Below are positions 50,192-59,369 of a DNA stretch of 64,000 nucleotides, piece by piece; position 1 is the first letter of the stretch; each line of letters begins with the position of its first letter. The stretch is from Terriglobia bacterium (lineage in GTDB: Bacteria > Acidobacteriota > Terriglobia > Bryobacterales > Bryobacteraceae): NCBI GenBank assembly GCA_025350105.1, contig JANXYJ010000183.1, positions 33,349-97,348 on the forward strand. The letters are read 5' to 3'. The notes beneath the pieces are model-generated. The model was not told the origin of the DNA. It did not search any database and saw only the letters and a list, made by a program, of their open reading frames with translations. The position numbers were made by a program, and so were the translations under genes.

Positions 50192-51710
50192 TCAACCGCG
50201 AGGAGCCGGAAGCCTTCCGAACACTCTTTCCATCGCTAGAGCTAAACTGAGTAGCTTGCGATCCTCTCCGGATGGCGCATCAATTTCGAGACCGACGGGC
50301 AGTCCAGCCGCTGTTAGGCCAATAGGAAGGCTCATCCCCGGAATCCCCGCCGTTGTGATCGAGCGGGTATTGTGGAGATACGTCCCGAGCGTAGGCACTC
50401 TTTGGCCGTTTAGTTCCACGTTGTCATCATCCCCAATGGGACGGGCCGGCAACAAAGTAGTCGGGAAGACGATAGCGGCGACGTTGTTCTCTTGAAAATA
50501 TTTGCGGTACATTTCCTGAATCGCGGGCCGGCCTTGCTTTATTGCGATCTCATACGCCTCGCGACTGGGCGCCTTCGGGCCGATCGCATAAGTTTCGTAC
50601 GCTGACTTCACGTCCGGGCTCGCAATCTGGGCAATGACAGTCTCAGCATTTAGCTTCGTGCCGCTTATGAGCAAATAACTGGACAAATCATGCAACATTT
50701 CGTAGTAGCTGATCGGCGGCCGCGCCAAGGCGGAGAGCCTCTCGATGTCCGGAAGTTCGGCTTCAACCAGGACGCAGCCAGCTTGTCGAAGAATAGCAAG
50801 AGCATTCTCGATTACTGGCGCGAGACTGCGGTCCACGTTTTCGTAGAAGAAACGGCGCGGCACGCCAAGACGGACACGTCTCAATGAAATTGGCTGAAGA
50901 GGCCTGCCGTCGCCGGTTATGACAGAATCCAGCAGTGCCAGATCGGCCACTGAGCGAGCCATGGGCCCCGCAGTATCCATCGTGTAGGATAACGGAACGA
51001 TCCCCCTTCCGGGGTAGCGACCGACGGTAGGTCGCAACCCAACCGTGCCGCATAGGGCCGACGGGATTCTGACCGAACCACCGGTGTCCGTTCCAAGCCC
51101 GGCCGCACACATGCGGGCCGCAAGAGCCGCCGCATTCCCACCGCTGCTGCCACCGGAAATCATTGCAGAATTGTACGGATTGTGGACCGCGCCGAAAGCT
51201 CCGTTGTTGCTGGTTATGCCATATGCAAGCTCGTGCATATTGGTCTTACCAAGCAGGATGGCTCCAGCCGAAAACAATTTCGCCGCGACCGGCGCATCGG
51301 CGCCTGGTCGATGGTCGCGAAGCGCGGGCGTTCCTGCGCTTGTAGGCGCGCTAGCCATTGTCTTTTATGAGAATTGGCAGTCCGTGGAGCTGTCCACGTC
51401 GTTTTGCAGTGCGTTCCTTATCCGCGGACCGGGCCACCGCCAAGACTTGATCTTCGCTCTGCCAAATGAATGCGTTGAGGGCACGATGTTTGCGGCACTG
51501 ATCGAGCAATGCCTGCGCGTATTTCTCCGCGGACAAATCACCAGACCGAAGCAGAGAAACAGCTTCGGTTGCGGTTAGTTCAAGAAGGTCGCGGCCTTCG
51601 CTGGGAGCGGCCTTCGTCTCAAAGGCCGCGCTTATTGTGTATGCGGACAGGGCTGAAACGCCGAGCGAGGCTTCCGTCAGGAAATGACGGCGTGTGGTGT
51701 TGATTCTCAT
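50192..51710 (-). pseudogene. Tat-exported amidase, split by a frameshift
   Basis: Amidase-signature enzyme interrupted once. The N-terminal part (ATG 51710) has a twin-arginine signal (TTRRHFLTEASLG) and runs to GLPILIKDNG then TAG near 51351. The C-terminal part is in another frame from about 51358 (MASAPTSAGTPALRDHRPGA) to 50192 and keeps GGSSGGNAAA, GTDTGGSVRIPSALCGTVGL and the rest. The catalytic Lys (IKDN) is on the first fragment and both catalytic serines on the second, so neither is active alone. A few bases are missing or added around 51350-51362, since the KDN-to-PTSAG spacing is about two residues shorter than usual. A sequencing error is possible. Confidence 0.85.
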
Positions 51711-51736
51711 GCTTAGACTCTCGTACGCCAGATATG

Positions 51737-54487
51737 TTAACGAACCGCGTCGTAGGCTGCTTCCAGTTCCTTGCCGGCTTCGGCCCATTTGCCTTGCGCG
51801 GCCAGGTCCCGATAGCGCTGCAGGTGGGCGCGCACTGAGGCAACGCGCGGGTCGCTTTGATTCACAGCGGTGGCCAACGGCGTCGTAGATCCCGATGAGG
51901 GGTTGGTTGTAGTCGACGAGCTAATCGTCACCGGCTTGCCCCCTTGCGCGGCTTGCAGTTGTTGCAGCGCCTGCTCATAGGTATCGGCATAGACCAGCGT
52001 GCTGCCCCTCACCAGCGCCACTTTCTTCAACTGCGGCATACGGGCTTGGGCCGCCTGAATGTAAATGGGGGCGACGTATAAAAAGGTGCTGTCGATGGGC
52101 AGAGTCAAAATCTGGCTGCGCAAGACTTGCGAGCCCTGCTGGTTCCACAAAGTCAAATCCTTCGAGATGTTTTGATCCTGATTGATCAGCGCCTCCACTT
52201 GCAGAGGCCCCTGAATCACTTCCTGCTTGGGGAGCTGCAAAAACACAAGTTCGCCTAAATGTTCGCCGTCGGAGCGGGCCACCATCATGCCGATCAGGTT
52301 TTGTTTATTGCGCGGGGTGAAGGGAATGGTGAGCAAAAATTCCGGCGACTTCTCGCCGGGCAATTGCGCCACAACATAGTTGGGAGGAACCGATTCCGGC
52401 TGGCCTTGCGGGCCGGTGGTGAAGGTGGCCAGGTCCCATAAATCGGCGCGGTTGTAATAGCTTTCCGGGTCGCGCATGTGATAGGTGCGATACACTTCGG
52501 CCTGCGCCTGAAACAGCATTTCCGGAGCGCGGGTGTGTGCGCGGAGATCGGCCGGCATGTCTGATGCGGGCGAAAACAGTTTGGGAAACAGATTCTGATA
52601 GGCCTGCATCAGAGGGTCTTCGGTATCGAAGACGTACATGCGCACGGTGCCGTCGTAGGCATCCACTGTGGCTTTTACGGAATTGCGAATGTAGTTAAAG
52701 GACCGGAAGCCGCTGAAACTGGTGGCGCGGGCGTAGGGATGCGAATCGCTGGTGAAATAGCCGTCAATGATCCACTGCAGCCCGCCGTCGGGCGTGGTGA
52801 CCATGTAGGGATCTTCGTCCCAAAACAAAAAGGGCGCTAATGTGGACACGCGTTCCGTCACCCGGCGGCGAATCATCATGCGGCTTTCCGGGGTCAGCGA
52901 ATTGGTCAGCAGAATATTCCAATCGCCTTCGGCAATGGCGGCGATGGTGCGCGCGCCAAAGCTTGACATGGGGAAACCGCCCTTGCCTGCATAGCGCGTG
53001 GTGACTTCGTTCGAACCCGAAGGATAGTTGAATTCGGCCTGCGAAGTGCGTACGAAAACCGGATCGACGCTGCGTTCGCCGTAGTAGATTTCGGGGCGGG
53101 TGACCTGCAAACTTTTGCTGCGCACTTCCACCGGCGCGTCGCGGACCAGAAGTTCGGGCAGTCCGGATTCAGTGATGCGATTGGCTTCCGCCATGACGAA
53201 GCCGTAGCCGTGAGTAAACGTGAGGCTGCGGTTGATCCAACGGTCGCGAGCGTCACCGAGTTGATTCAGATCGAGTTCACGCGGAGCCAGCAGAGCCTGG
53301 CGCAAGTGGCCGTCGATCATATAGCGGTCGACGTCAGTATCGTCATATGTGTACGGCCGCAGAGGCTGGCTTTGGCTGAGGGTATCGTGAAAAGCGCGCC
53401 AATCCCACAGGCGAACGTTCTCGAGCAGCGGTTTGTTTTGAACGAAATCGATGCGGCCTTCTTTTTCTACTTTGAAATCGATCTCGCGGGCGCGATGGTC
53501 AATGCCGAAGGCCGAGCGCGTGGCTTCGATGTGGCGTTGGATGAAAGGTTTTTCCAGCATCAGCTCATTTGGCTTGACGTAGGCGCTGCTGACAATGGGC
53601 GGCACGGCCCAATCCACCACCAGCACGACGGCACAGGCCAGGGCAAATTTGGGCCGGTTGAGCAAAACAAAGACCGCTGCCAGCAATGACGCAACCACTT
53701 TGGCGGTTTGCAAGGGCAGGCCCAGGTGCTGTTCGATGTAGTCGATGCCGATCAACAGATTGCCGTGATCGCTACGCAGCAGATCGTAACGGCCCAGCCA
53801 GAATTGCGCGGCGAGGGAAACCAGGAACAGCGCGGCCAGAACTTTGAACAGACCCGATTCCAGTTTGCCGTGAGCCAGAAGGTCACGCAGATCGAACTGC
53901 TGGCCGACCACGCTCCAGGGGCGGGAGTCGCGGACTTGCCAGCCGCGGGCGGTGACGTAATAAGCCAGCGCGGCGAAGAACAAAGTGGCGGCCAGCCATT
54001 CCAGTAGCAAGTTATAAAAAGGAAGTTCGGCGATGTAAAAGGGCAGGGCCTGGCCGAAGACGGGGTCGTGATAAACGGAGGGCGAGATGATGGCGCCGCG
54101 GCTACCGACGAAGCGGGCAACGGTCCAGCCGTCGATGGTGGAAAGCGCAATGATCAGCGAAAGCGCGCCGACCAACAGCAAACTGATGCGCGCGTAGGTG
54201 GGATAGCCGCCCAGCCGTGCCCCGGCGTACTTGACGCCGCGGGCGTGGGCCACCCAGATGACGATGAAGGTGACCAGCCAGGCGGCCAGCGGCGGCAGGT
54301 AGCGATAATCCAGAATGCGCCACCAGGTGCTCACCTGGTCCATTTCCTGCCACCAGTAGTAGCTGAGGATCCAAGTGCAGATGGAGCGGCCGAAACCGAG
54401 CAGGATAACGATGAGCGCGATCAGCCAGATCAGCCGGGAGGGAGGAACGTCGTGGCGGGTTGGCGTAGGGAGATCGGCGATGGGCAT
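51737..54487 (-). CDS. UPF0182 family integral membrane protein
   Basis: Protein of 916 residues (ATG 54487, MPIADLPTPTRHDV; an ATG at 54505 is possible). The N-terminal 330 residues contain about seven helices (LIWLIALIVILLGFG, YYWWQEMDQVSTWWRI, FIVIWVAHARGVKYAGARLG). The large C-terminal region is periplasmic: RLWDWRAFHDTLSQSQPLRP, FTHGYGFVMAEANRITESGLP and FGARTIAAIAEGDWN, with a Ser/Thr/Pro linker near 870-885. The layout and motifs are those of COG1615, whose function is unknown. It converges with nothing and is 26 bp upstream of the amidase remnant. Confidence 0.92.
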   Translation of the reverse strand: MPIADLPTPTRHDVPPSRLIWLIALIVILLGFGRSICTWILSYYWWQEMDQVSTWWRILDYRYLPPLAAWLVTFIVIWVAHARGVKYAGARLGGYPTYARISLLLVGALSLIIALSTIDGWTVARFVGSRGAIISPSVYHDPVFGQALPFYIAELPFYNLLLEWLAATLFFAALAYYVTARGWQVRDSRPWSVVGQQFDLRDLLAHGKLESGLFKVLAALFLVSLAAQFWLGRYDLLRSDHGNLLIGIDYIEQHLGLPLQTAKVVASLLAAVFVLLNRPKFALACAVVLVVDWAVPPIVSSAYVKPNELMLEKPFIQRHIEATRSAFGIDHRAREIDFKVEKEGRIDFVQNKPLLENVRLWDWRAFHDTLSQSQPLRPYTYDDTDVDRYMIDGHLRQALLAPRELDLNQLGDARDRWINRSLTFTHGYGFVMAEANRITESGLPELLVRDAPVEVRSKSLQVTRPEIYYGERSVDPVFVRTSQAEFNYPSGSNEVTTRYAGKGGFPMSSFGARTIAAIAEGDWNILLTNSLTPESRMMIRRRVTERVSTLAPFLFWDEDPYMVTTPDGGLQWIIDGYFTSDSHPYARATSFSGFRSFNYIRNSVKATVDAYDGTVRMYVFDTEDPLMQAYQNLFPKLFSPASDMPADLRAHTRAPEMLFQAQAEVYRTYHMRDPESYYNRADLWDLATFTTGPQGQPESVPPNYVVAQLPGEKSPEFLLTIPFTPRNKQNLIGMMVARSDGEHLGELVFLQLPKQEVIQGPLQVEALINQDQNISKDLTLWNQQGSQVLRSQILTLPIDSTFLYVAPIYIQAAQARMPQLKKVALVRGSTLVYADTYEQALQQLQAAQGGKPVTISSSTTTNPSSGSTTPLATAVNQSDPRVASVRAHLQRYRDLAAQGKWAEAGKELEAAYDAVR

Positions 54488-54743
54488 GCGACTCTCATAG
54501 TACATCGTCTGGCACAGCGTCACGACACAACGGGCGGGAAACGTTTGATTGATCGGGGGACAGATCCGGGGACATCCGACATCACTGCCAGATTCCCCGT
54601 TTGGTCAGCGCACCTCCGAACTGCAGCACCATTGTAAGTTTGGGTGTGTTCGGGTGACCCTTCCCCGTGATGGGCTTCCCTGCTTGCTGTCTCCCCCTAA
54701 AACGCTAACACGCTGCGCTCAAAAATTAATAGGAAAATAAACG

Positions 54744-55732
54744 ATGAATCAGTTTGCCACCGCTCCCACGGCGGAGCGGGTACGGAAGTACGCGGAGTCC
54801 AGCACTTACGAAATCAGCTGCCTCACCAACATGGCCAACGTCTCGAAAGAGATGGCGGACAAGGGCATGGCGATTCCCGCGGGCCAGGTGTTCTCGATCG
54901 TAGACAAGTCCAGCGATGCGGGCACCAAGGACACAGACCGGGTGAAAACCATTGAACGCGCCGCGCAGCTGGTGAAGCTGGGCTACCGGCCCATTCCGCA
55001 CATCGCGGCAAGGCGGTATCGGGATGCGGGTCATCTTAGGGTATTGTGCAGGCACTGATCGAAGTTGGCACCGACGGCTTTCTGCTGCTGGCAGGCGATC
55101 CGCGGCAACCGGCCGGAAGTTTTCAGGCGGCCATGGATCTGGCGGACACCGGCGTTTTCGACGACCCTCGCGTGAAGACTATCGCCTTCGCCGGGCACCC
55201 TTACGGCAATCCCAACACCACCGAAGACAAAACTACCAGCGAGCTGCGGCGCAAGAATGTGTACGCCGCCGCGCATCCAGAAAAAGATATTTTCCTGATT
55301 ACGCAGGTCTGTTATAGCCCGTCGACGTTTTTGCGGTGGCTAGATCGCCTGGAACGCGCAGGCAACAAACTTCCCGTCCGCCCCGGAGTAATGCTGGGCG
55401 ACGTGAAAGCCAAGTTCGCCTTCGCCCATGGCAATTTCGTAGCGGGCCGCCCCACCAGCGAACAAATTCGCGGCTATCTAAAGATGCTGCAAATCGGAGC
55501 CGCCCAAGGCCTGGACGGCATCGGCAGCCTGATGGCCACCGTGCCGACGTCGTTCATTGCGAAGATGGCGCTGCGGGCGGAGGGGGACAACGGCGACAAA
55601 CGGATTCGCGGGATGCATTATTACTCGGGCTTCGGCGCCGCCGCGGTGAAGCAAGCCGTCGAGGTGAACCATCAGCTGGCGACGGGCCAGTTTAGGGTTT
55701 CGGGGAGTGGGATCGCGGTGGGCGCGGCGTAA
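54744..55732 (+). pseudogene. Methylenetetrahydrofolate reductase-like gene, frameshifted
   Basis: Two fragments make one MTHFR-family barrel. The first (ATG 54744; AGGAAAATAAACG before it) reads TYEISCLTNMANVSKEMADK then YRPIPHIAARRYRDAGHLRVLCRH before TGA at 55056. The second resumes one frame over near 55046 as ALIEVGTDGFLLLAGDP, where the family reads a continuous HLxxxL...GxxxxLLxxGDP. A one- or two-base change at about 55041-55050 restores the frame. The second fragment includes HPEKDIFLITQVCYSPSTFL. Codon use is unchanged across the break, so it is recent or a sequence error. It resembles MTHFR; the exact reaction is not known. Confidence 0.78.
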
Positions 55733-55886
55733 CGATTTTTCCCCGGCACTCCTGATCCGTACTTCCGGTACTTCCGTAACGTGAAACCCCTGGCAGCGCA
55801 GACGTTACGATTGTTGACGCACGATTTCCCGGCGCGCCGCTAGGCTCACTCTTCGACGTGGAAAAACCAGAGGAAAAACCCAGACG

Positions 55887-55923
55887 AAGAACCAGGAGCA
55901 ACGGGCAGTTGCTCCTGGTTCTT
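55887..55923. repeat. Palindromic repeat, family 2, copy 2
   Basis: Perfect 16-bp arms (AAGAACCAGGAGCAAC and its complement) around a 5-base GGGCA loop. It matches copy 1 at 17821 except for loop-proximal bases. It lies between the MTHFR-like gene and vapB. Confidence 0.8.
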
Positions 55924-55983
55924 CCAGACTCTTAACTCACGCTTAGCCATACCGCCATATTCTCACTATGGTAATATGGGTGC

Positions 55984-56241
55984 ATGAAAACCACCGTCGA
56001 GATCTCCGATCCGCTCTTCAACCAGACCAGAGCCATCGCCGCCAAAGAACGGCTACATTTTCGCGCCCTGGTCGAGGAGGGCTTGCGCGCGGTGATCGAA
56101 GCCAGAAGGAGCGCCAAGGTCAAGCCCTTTCTTCTGCGCGATGGCAGTTTCAAAGGCGGCCACGGCCTCCAGCCCGGCGTCAAATGGACCGACCTTACAG
56201 CGCTGGCTCATGAGGATGAGACCGGGTCTCTGCGAAGATAA
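55984..56241 (+). CDS. vapB: VapB-type antitoxin
   Basis: Small DNA-binding antitoxin of 85 residues. The N-terminus MKTTVEISDPLFNQTRAIAA then RALVEEGLRAVIEARR is the ribbon-helix-helix pattern of VapB-like/DUF2191 antitoxins. The C-terminal part (FKGGHGLQPGVKWTDLTALA) would block the toxin. Its 3' end is 73 bp before the PIN toxin start. VapB usually represses its own promoter. No palindrome operator is clear in the 60 bp before it apart from the family 2 repeat. Confidence 0.85.
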   Translation: MKTTVEISDPLFNQTRAIAAKERLHFRALVEEGLRAVIEARRSAKVKPFLLRDGSFKGGHGLQPGVKWTDLTALAHEDETGSLRR

Positions 56242-56314
56242 GTCTCTTTTAAAAAACCGCCGAAAATATGCCCGCTTAAAACAATCGAAACGCGAAAAGA
56301 CAACCCGGCAAAAC

Positions 56315-56749
56315 ATGATCGCCGTCGATACCAACATCCTGGTCTATGCCCATCGCGCGGACTCGCCGCATCACAAACCGTCTGCCGCGGCGATCCAACG
56401 CTTGGCTGAGGGCAGCGCACCGTGGGCAATCCCGTGGCCGTGTGTGCACGAATTCCTTTCGGTTTCCACCAATGCGCGAATTTTCGATCCACCGAGTCCG
56501 GCGGAAGTCGCGGTTCAGCAAGTGGAAATCTGGATGGAGTCGCCTTCGGTTCACCTGCTGCACGAGACTCCGGGATATTGGAACGAATTGCGCACCGCCT
56601 TTCTTGCCGGCAAACTGAGCGGCGCGAAAGTGCACGACGCGCGCATCCACGCGATCTGTCTGGCTAACGGAGTGGGCGAACTATGGTCGGCCGATCGGGA
56701 CTTTTCGCGCATGCGCGGACTGGCGATTGTGAATCCCTCGCTCGAATAG
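56315..56749 (+). CDS. vapC: VapC-type PIN-domain ribonuclease toxin
   Basis: PIN-domain protein of 144 residues. The start ATG 56315 (MIAVDTNILVYAHRAD) is preferred over upstream in-frame ATGs because it begins the PIN fold. Acidic residues are D5 (AVDTN), the glutamate of CVHEFLSV, D in KVHDARIHA and D in LWSADRDF. It should cleave a tRNA or rRNA when free of VapB. The pair sits between copies 2 and 3 of family 2 palindromes. All catalytic acids are present, so it is probably functional. Confidence 0.88.
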   Translation: MIAVDTNILVYAHRADSPHHKPSAAAIQRLAEGSAPWAIPWPCVHEFLSVSTNARIFDPPSPAEVAVQQVEIWMESPSVHLLHETPGYWNELRTAFLAGKLSGAKVHDARIHAICLANGVGELWSADRDFSRMRGLAIVNPSLE

Positions 56750-56798
56750 ACCGGCGAATTTGCCGATCCGGCGCCCGCTGCAATCGCTCAAAGAAACC

Positions 56799-56821
56799 AG
56801 GAGCAACGGGCAGTTGCTCCT
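56799..56821. repeat. Palindromic repeat, family 2, copy 3 (decayed)
   Basis: Arms AGGAGCAAC and GTTGCTCCT (9 bp) around GGGCA. The outer arm has diverged. It lies just after vapC and could terminate transcription from either side. Confidence 0.72.
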
Positions 56822-56856
56822 TGAATCTTCTTGGCTGGTTATTCTACTTGGTTTTT

Positions 56857-58536
56857 CTACTGCCCCGGTGCAGGGGGTCCAAAGGGATTTGCTGGCGTTG
56901 GGCCGCCGCCGCCCGGCTGAGGTTGATTAAAACCAGGTTGATTAAAACCAGGTTGATTGAAGCCAGGCGGCTGAGCGATACCGTTCTGGTTGCCACCAGG
57001 TTGATTTCCACCGGGCTGATTGGCGTTGCCCGGATTCGCGTTCGCACCTTGTTGGCTGGGCTTGTAGACAAACTCCCATTCCTGATACTTGGTGCGTTCA
57101 TGGTAGCTTTTGATGCTGGGGCCTTCGTGCCGGCTGGCAACGCCCGCGATGCCGGGGCCGCCGCCCGCGCCGAGCGCATTGCCCGCTTGATTCCCAGCCA
57201 GTTGATTTCCAGGCTGTTGATTCCCAGGTTGTTGATTCCCGGGTTGCTGGCTCCCGCCGAATTGCTGGTTCCCGCCAAACGGCGTATTAGGGAATGCGTT
57301 TGCCGCGGCGTTCTGGGCGCCTGCATTTTGGATCCCGCCACCTTGCAGTAATTGGTTGTTGATCAAATTGATCGCCGCGTTGGGGCCATCTAAAGCTCCA
57401 AACCCTACTTGACCAGGCGGCGGCCCCGTCACATTGCCGTTTTGGGGTTGATTCAATTGCGGCTGATTAAACTGAGGTTGGTTAAACTGGGGCTGGTTAA
57501 ACTGAGGTTGGTTAAACTGGGGCTGGTTCAATTGTGCCTGTCCCAACTGCTGCTGAAGCCCGCCGCCAAAATTCGGGAATTGTGGATTCAATCCGCCCGG
57601 TCCGCCGGTTTGCCCCGGAATGCCCGACGTGTTGATTTGCGGCTGATTTTGCCCGGAGGTTTGATTTTGAAACGCTGGGTTTTGATTCTGAGGGTTCTGA
57701 TTCTGAAACGCCGGGTTCTGATTTTGATTCTGCTGAAAATTGGGCCCCAAAGGCCCCGCTTGCCCCGGTCCGTTTTGCGTTGGCGTCGCGGTGGTGATCG
57801 CCGGCCAGGTGCGCGGATCGCTGGGATCGTAACCCGCGGGAGCGTTGGATTGGATCCCGCCAAAAGCATTGGCGTTTTGTTGAGCATTGCCTCCCGGAAA
57901 ACCACTACCAGGAAAACCACCGCCCTGAAAACCACCGCCTTGAAAACCACCGCGGACAAATTGGGGTTGCTGTTGATCGGGCGTAAACACGCGGTCACTG
58001 GGCCTTGCCGCCACCGCCGAATTCACCGCGGCGGGTCCTCCGTTGGGCCCGCCGTTGGGCCCGCCATTGGGAATGTTGGGATCGTTGCCTGCTCCGCTAT
58101 TTTGTCCTGGCGTTGCCGTATTCAGATTGTTTGCGCCCAGCGGGCCGCCGCCCGGCAAGCCGCTTTGCGCATTTTGCGCCGGTGGCTTTTCCACCAGCGA
58201 ATCGGTTAAGAAGGACCCGTTGGTGTGCACCAGCCGCCATTCGTCCTTGCCGGTCATCGGGTCTTTGTAGCGCCGCCGCAGATAGCGTTTTTCGTTGGTG
58301 TTTTCCAGATCCTCAAGCTTGGCCGGATAGCGCTTGTTCACCGCGTAATACACCTGAATGGCGCGCTTGTATTCGTTGCCGCGGTCCAGCAGCAACTGCT
58401 CTTTTTCGCGTGCGCTTTCAAACGCCACGCGCGGCATCTGCGCGTAAAAAGCGAACGCCACGGCAGCGGCCATCAGGAAGACGATCAGCAGGGCGAAGCC
58501 GCGCTCGGATGCTTTTATCTGGGGCCGCAACTTCAT
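56857..58536 (-). CDS. Pseudopilin (GspG-like) with a long Gln/Asn/Pro/Gly repeat region
   Basis: Protein of 559 residues. A prepilin-type N-terminus (KASERGFALLIVFLMAAAVA; the usual Glu at +5 is absent) leads into a GspG-like head to about residue 110 (YYAVNKRYPAKLEDLENTNE, RYKDPMTGKDEWRLV). Residues about 115-470 are low complexity with several tandem tracts: P-N-G-G, G-G-F-Q-G, Q-N-Q-N-P-A-F, Q-F-N-Q-P (at least five) and Q-Q-P-G-N. Near the end SIKSYHERTKYQEWEFVY resumes the normal domain, and G-F-N-Q-P repeats finish it. It overlaps the PilP-like gene by 4 bp. The role is a pilus or secretion-fibre subunit, probably with an exposed disordered loop. Confidence 0.8.
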   Translation of the reverse strand: MKLRPQIKASERGFALLIVFLMAAAVAFAFYAQMPRVAFESAREKEQLLLDRGNEYKRAIQVYYAVNKRYPAKLEDLENTNEKRYLRRRYKDPMTGKDEWRLVHTNGSFLTDSLVEKPPAQNAQSGLPGGGPLGANNLNTATPGQNSGAGNDPNIPNGGPNGGPNGGPAAVNSAVAARPSDRVFTPDQQQPQFVRGGFQGGGFQGGGFPGSGFPGGNAQQNANAFGGIQSNAPAGYDPSDPRTWPAITTATPTQNGPGQAGPLGPNFQQNQNQNPAFQNQNPQNQNPAFQNQTSGQNQPQINTSGIPGQTGGPGGLNPQFPNFGGGLQQQLGQAQLNQPQFNQPQFNQPQFNQPQFNQPQLNQPQNGNVTGPPPGQVGFGALDGPNAAINLINNQLLQGGGIQNAGAQNAAANAFPNTPFGGNQQFGGSQQPGNQQPGNQQPGNQLAGNQAGNALGAGGGPGIAGVASRHEGPSIKSYHERTKYQEWEFVYKPSQQGANANPGNANQPGGNQPGGNQNGIAQPPGFNQPGFNQPGFNQPQPGGGGPTPANPFGPPAPGQ

Positions 58537-59369
58537 CCTGGTAACTCCTCCACCAGCGGCAACCGTTGTTGCGATTTGGTCGAAGTGTCCTCCACCACTG
58601 CTGAGGTGGCGTCGATGCGAATGACCTTGTAGCGATTGCGGATCACTTCATTTTCACCCGCGACAACAATGTCTTCGCCATCCAAAAAGAACGCACGGCG
58701 CGAACCCGGCGGCGGAATCGGAGCCCTTCCCGTGATGTAGCCGTAAAACTTCAATGGAATGGGCGGTGGAGGCGGCGGCTTGGGTGGCTCCGCCGGCTTG
58801 GGCGGTTCGGTGGGCGCGGGCGGAGTGGGAAGCGGCGCTGGCTTCACCGGCTCCACTTTAGGAATCTTCACTGCGGCCACAGGCGCGGCGTTGCCAAATT
58901 CAAACAGGCTGCGGCGGCCGCCTTCCGTCGTCAAAGTAGACGGCAGGTTCCTCACCAGCGCCATCGCATCCAAATGTAATTCCGGATCGATGCGGCTGAC
59001 GTCTGTGCCTTCGGGCAGCTTCAGTGTAGGCCTGAAATCCTGCATGGAGTTGCCCGCGCGGCGCGCGGCAGCAGCCGGCGCACTTTGCGCAGAACGTTGT
59101 GCGCTTCGCTGCTCAGGCATGGGCAAGGTTTCCACCGGGCGGACCCGCGGCACAGTGCTCACCTCGGGCTCCGCTGGCACTGCGGCCAACGGCGACGCAG
59201 CCCGCGGTTGCGTTGGCACCGCCGCTCCTGGCGATTCCACTGCCAGACCCGTTGGTGAACTGGATGAATCGCGGTTCAGGAAAAACACCGCCACCAGCAC
59301 CAACACAAGCCCGCCCAGTATGGCGATCTTCTTAGGTTCCGCGCCCAGATTGGCTGGCAGCCACTTCAT
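58533..59369 (-). CDS. PilP/GspC-like inner-membrane assembly protein
   Basis: Bitopic protein of 278 residues: one helix (about 14-31), a disordered Pro/Ala/Ser-rich linker, a conserved segment (PELHLDAMALVRNLPSTLTT, SLFEFG), a proline-rich stretch (PPKPAEPPKPPPPPPIPLKF) and a C-terminal beta domain (KFYGYITGRAPI, RRAFFLDGEDIVVAGENEVI, YKVIRIDATSAVVEDT). The last domain matches the PilP/GspC homology region that contacts the outer-membrane secretin. It lies between PilO and the pseudopilin, overlapping both by 4 bp. Confidence 0.8.
   Translation of the reverse strand: MKWLPANLGAEPKKIAILGGLVLVLVAVFFLNRDSSSSPTGLAVESPGAAVPTQPRAASPLAAVPAEPEVSTVPRVRPVETLPMPEQRSAQRSAQSAPAAAARRAGNSMQDFRPTLKLPEGTDVSRIDPELHLDAMALVRNLPSTLTTEGGRRSLFEFGNAAPVAAVKIPKVEPVKPAPLPTPPAPTEPPKPAEPPKPPPPPPIPLKFYGYITGRAPIPPPGSRRAFFLDGEDIVVAGENEVIRNRYKVIRIDATSAVVEDTSTKSQQRLPLVEELPG

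Noticed and set aside
54550..54580. GGGGGACAGATCCGGGGACA, resembling debris of a transposon-associated repeat
   Set aside because: Only one short copy and no transposase nearby; too little to call a mobile element.
54068..54637. 189-codon plus-strand frame
   Set aside because: Antisense to the start of the UPF0182 gene; Gly/Asp/Arg composition is typical of a shadow frame.
56683..58209. Two Leu/Arg/Ile-rich plus-strand frames with apparent repeats
   Set aside because: They are the complement of the pseudopilin repeat DNA; the repeats are inherited from the real gene.
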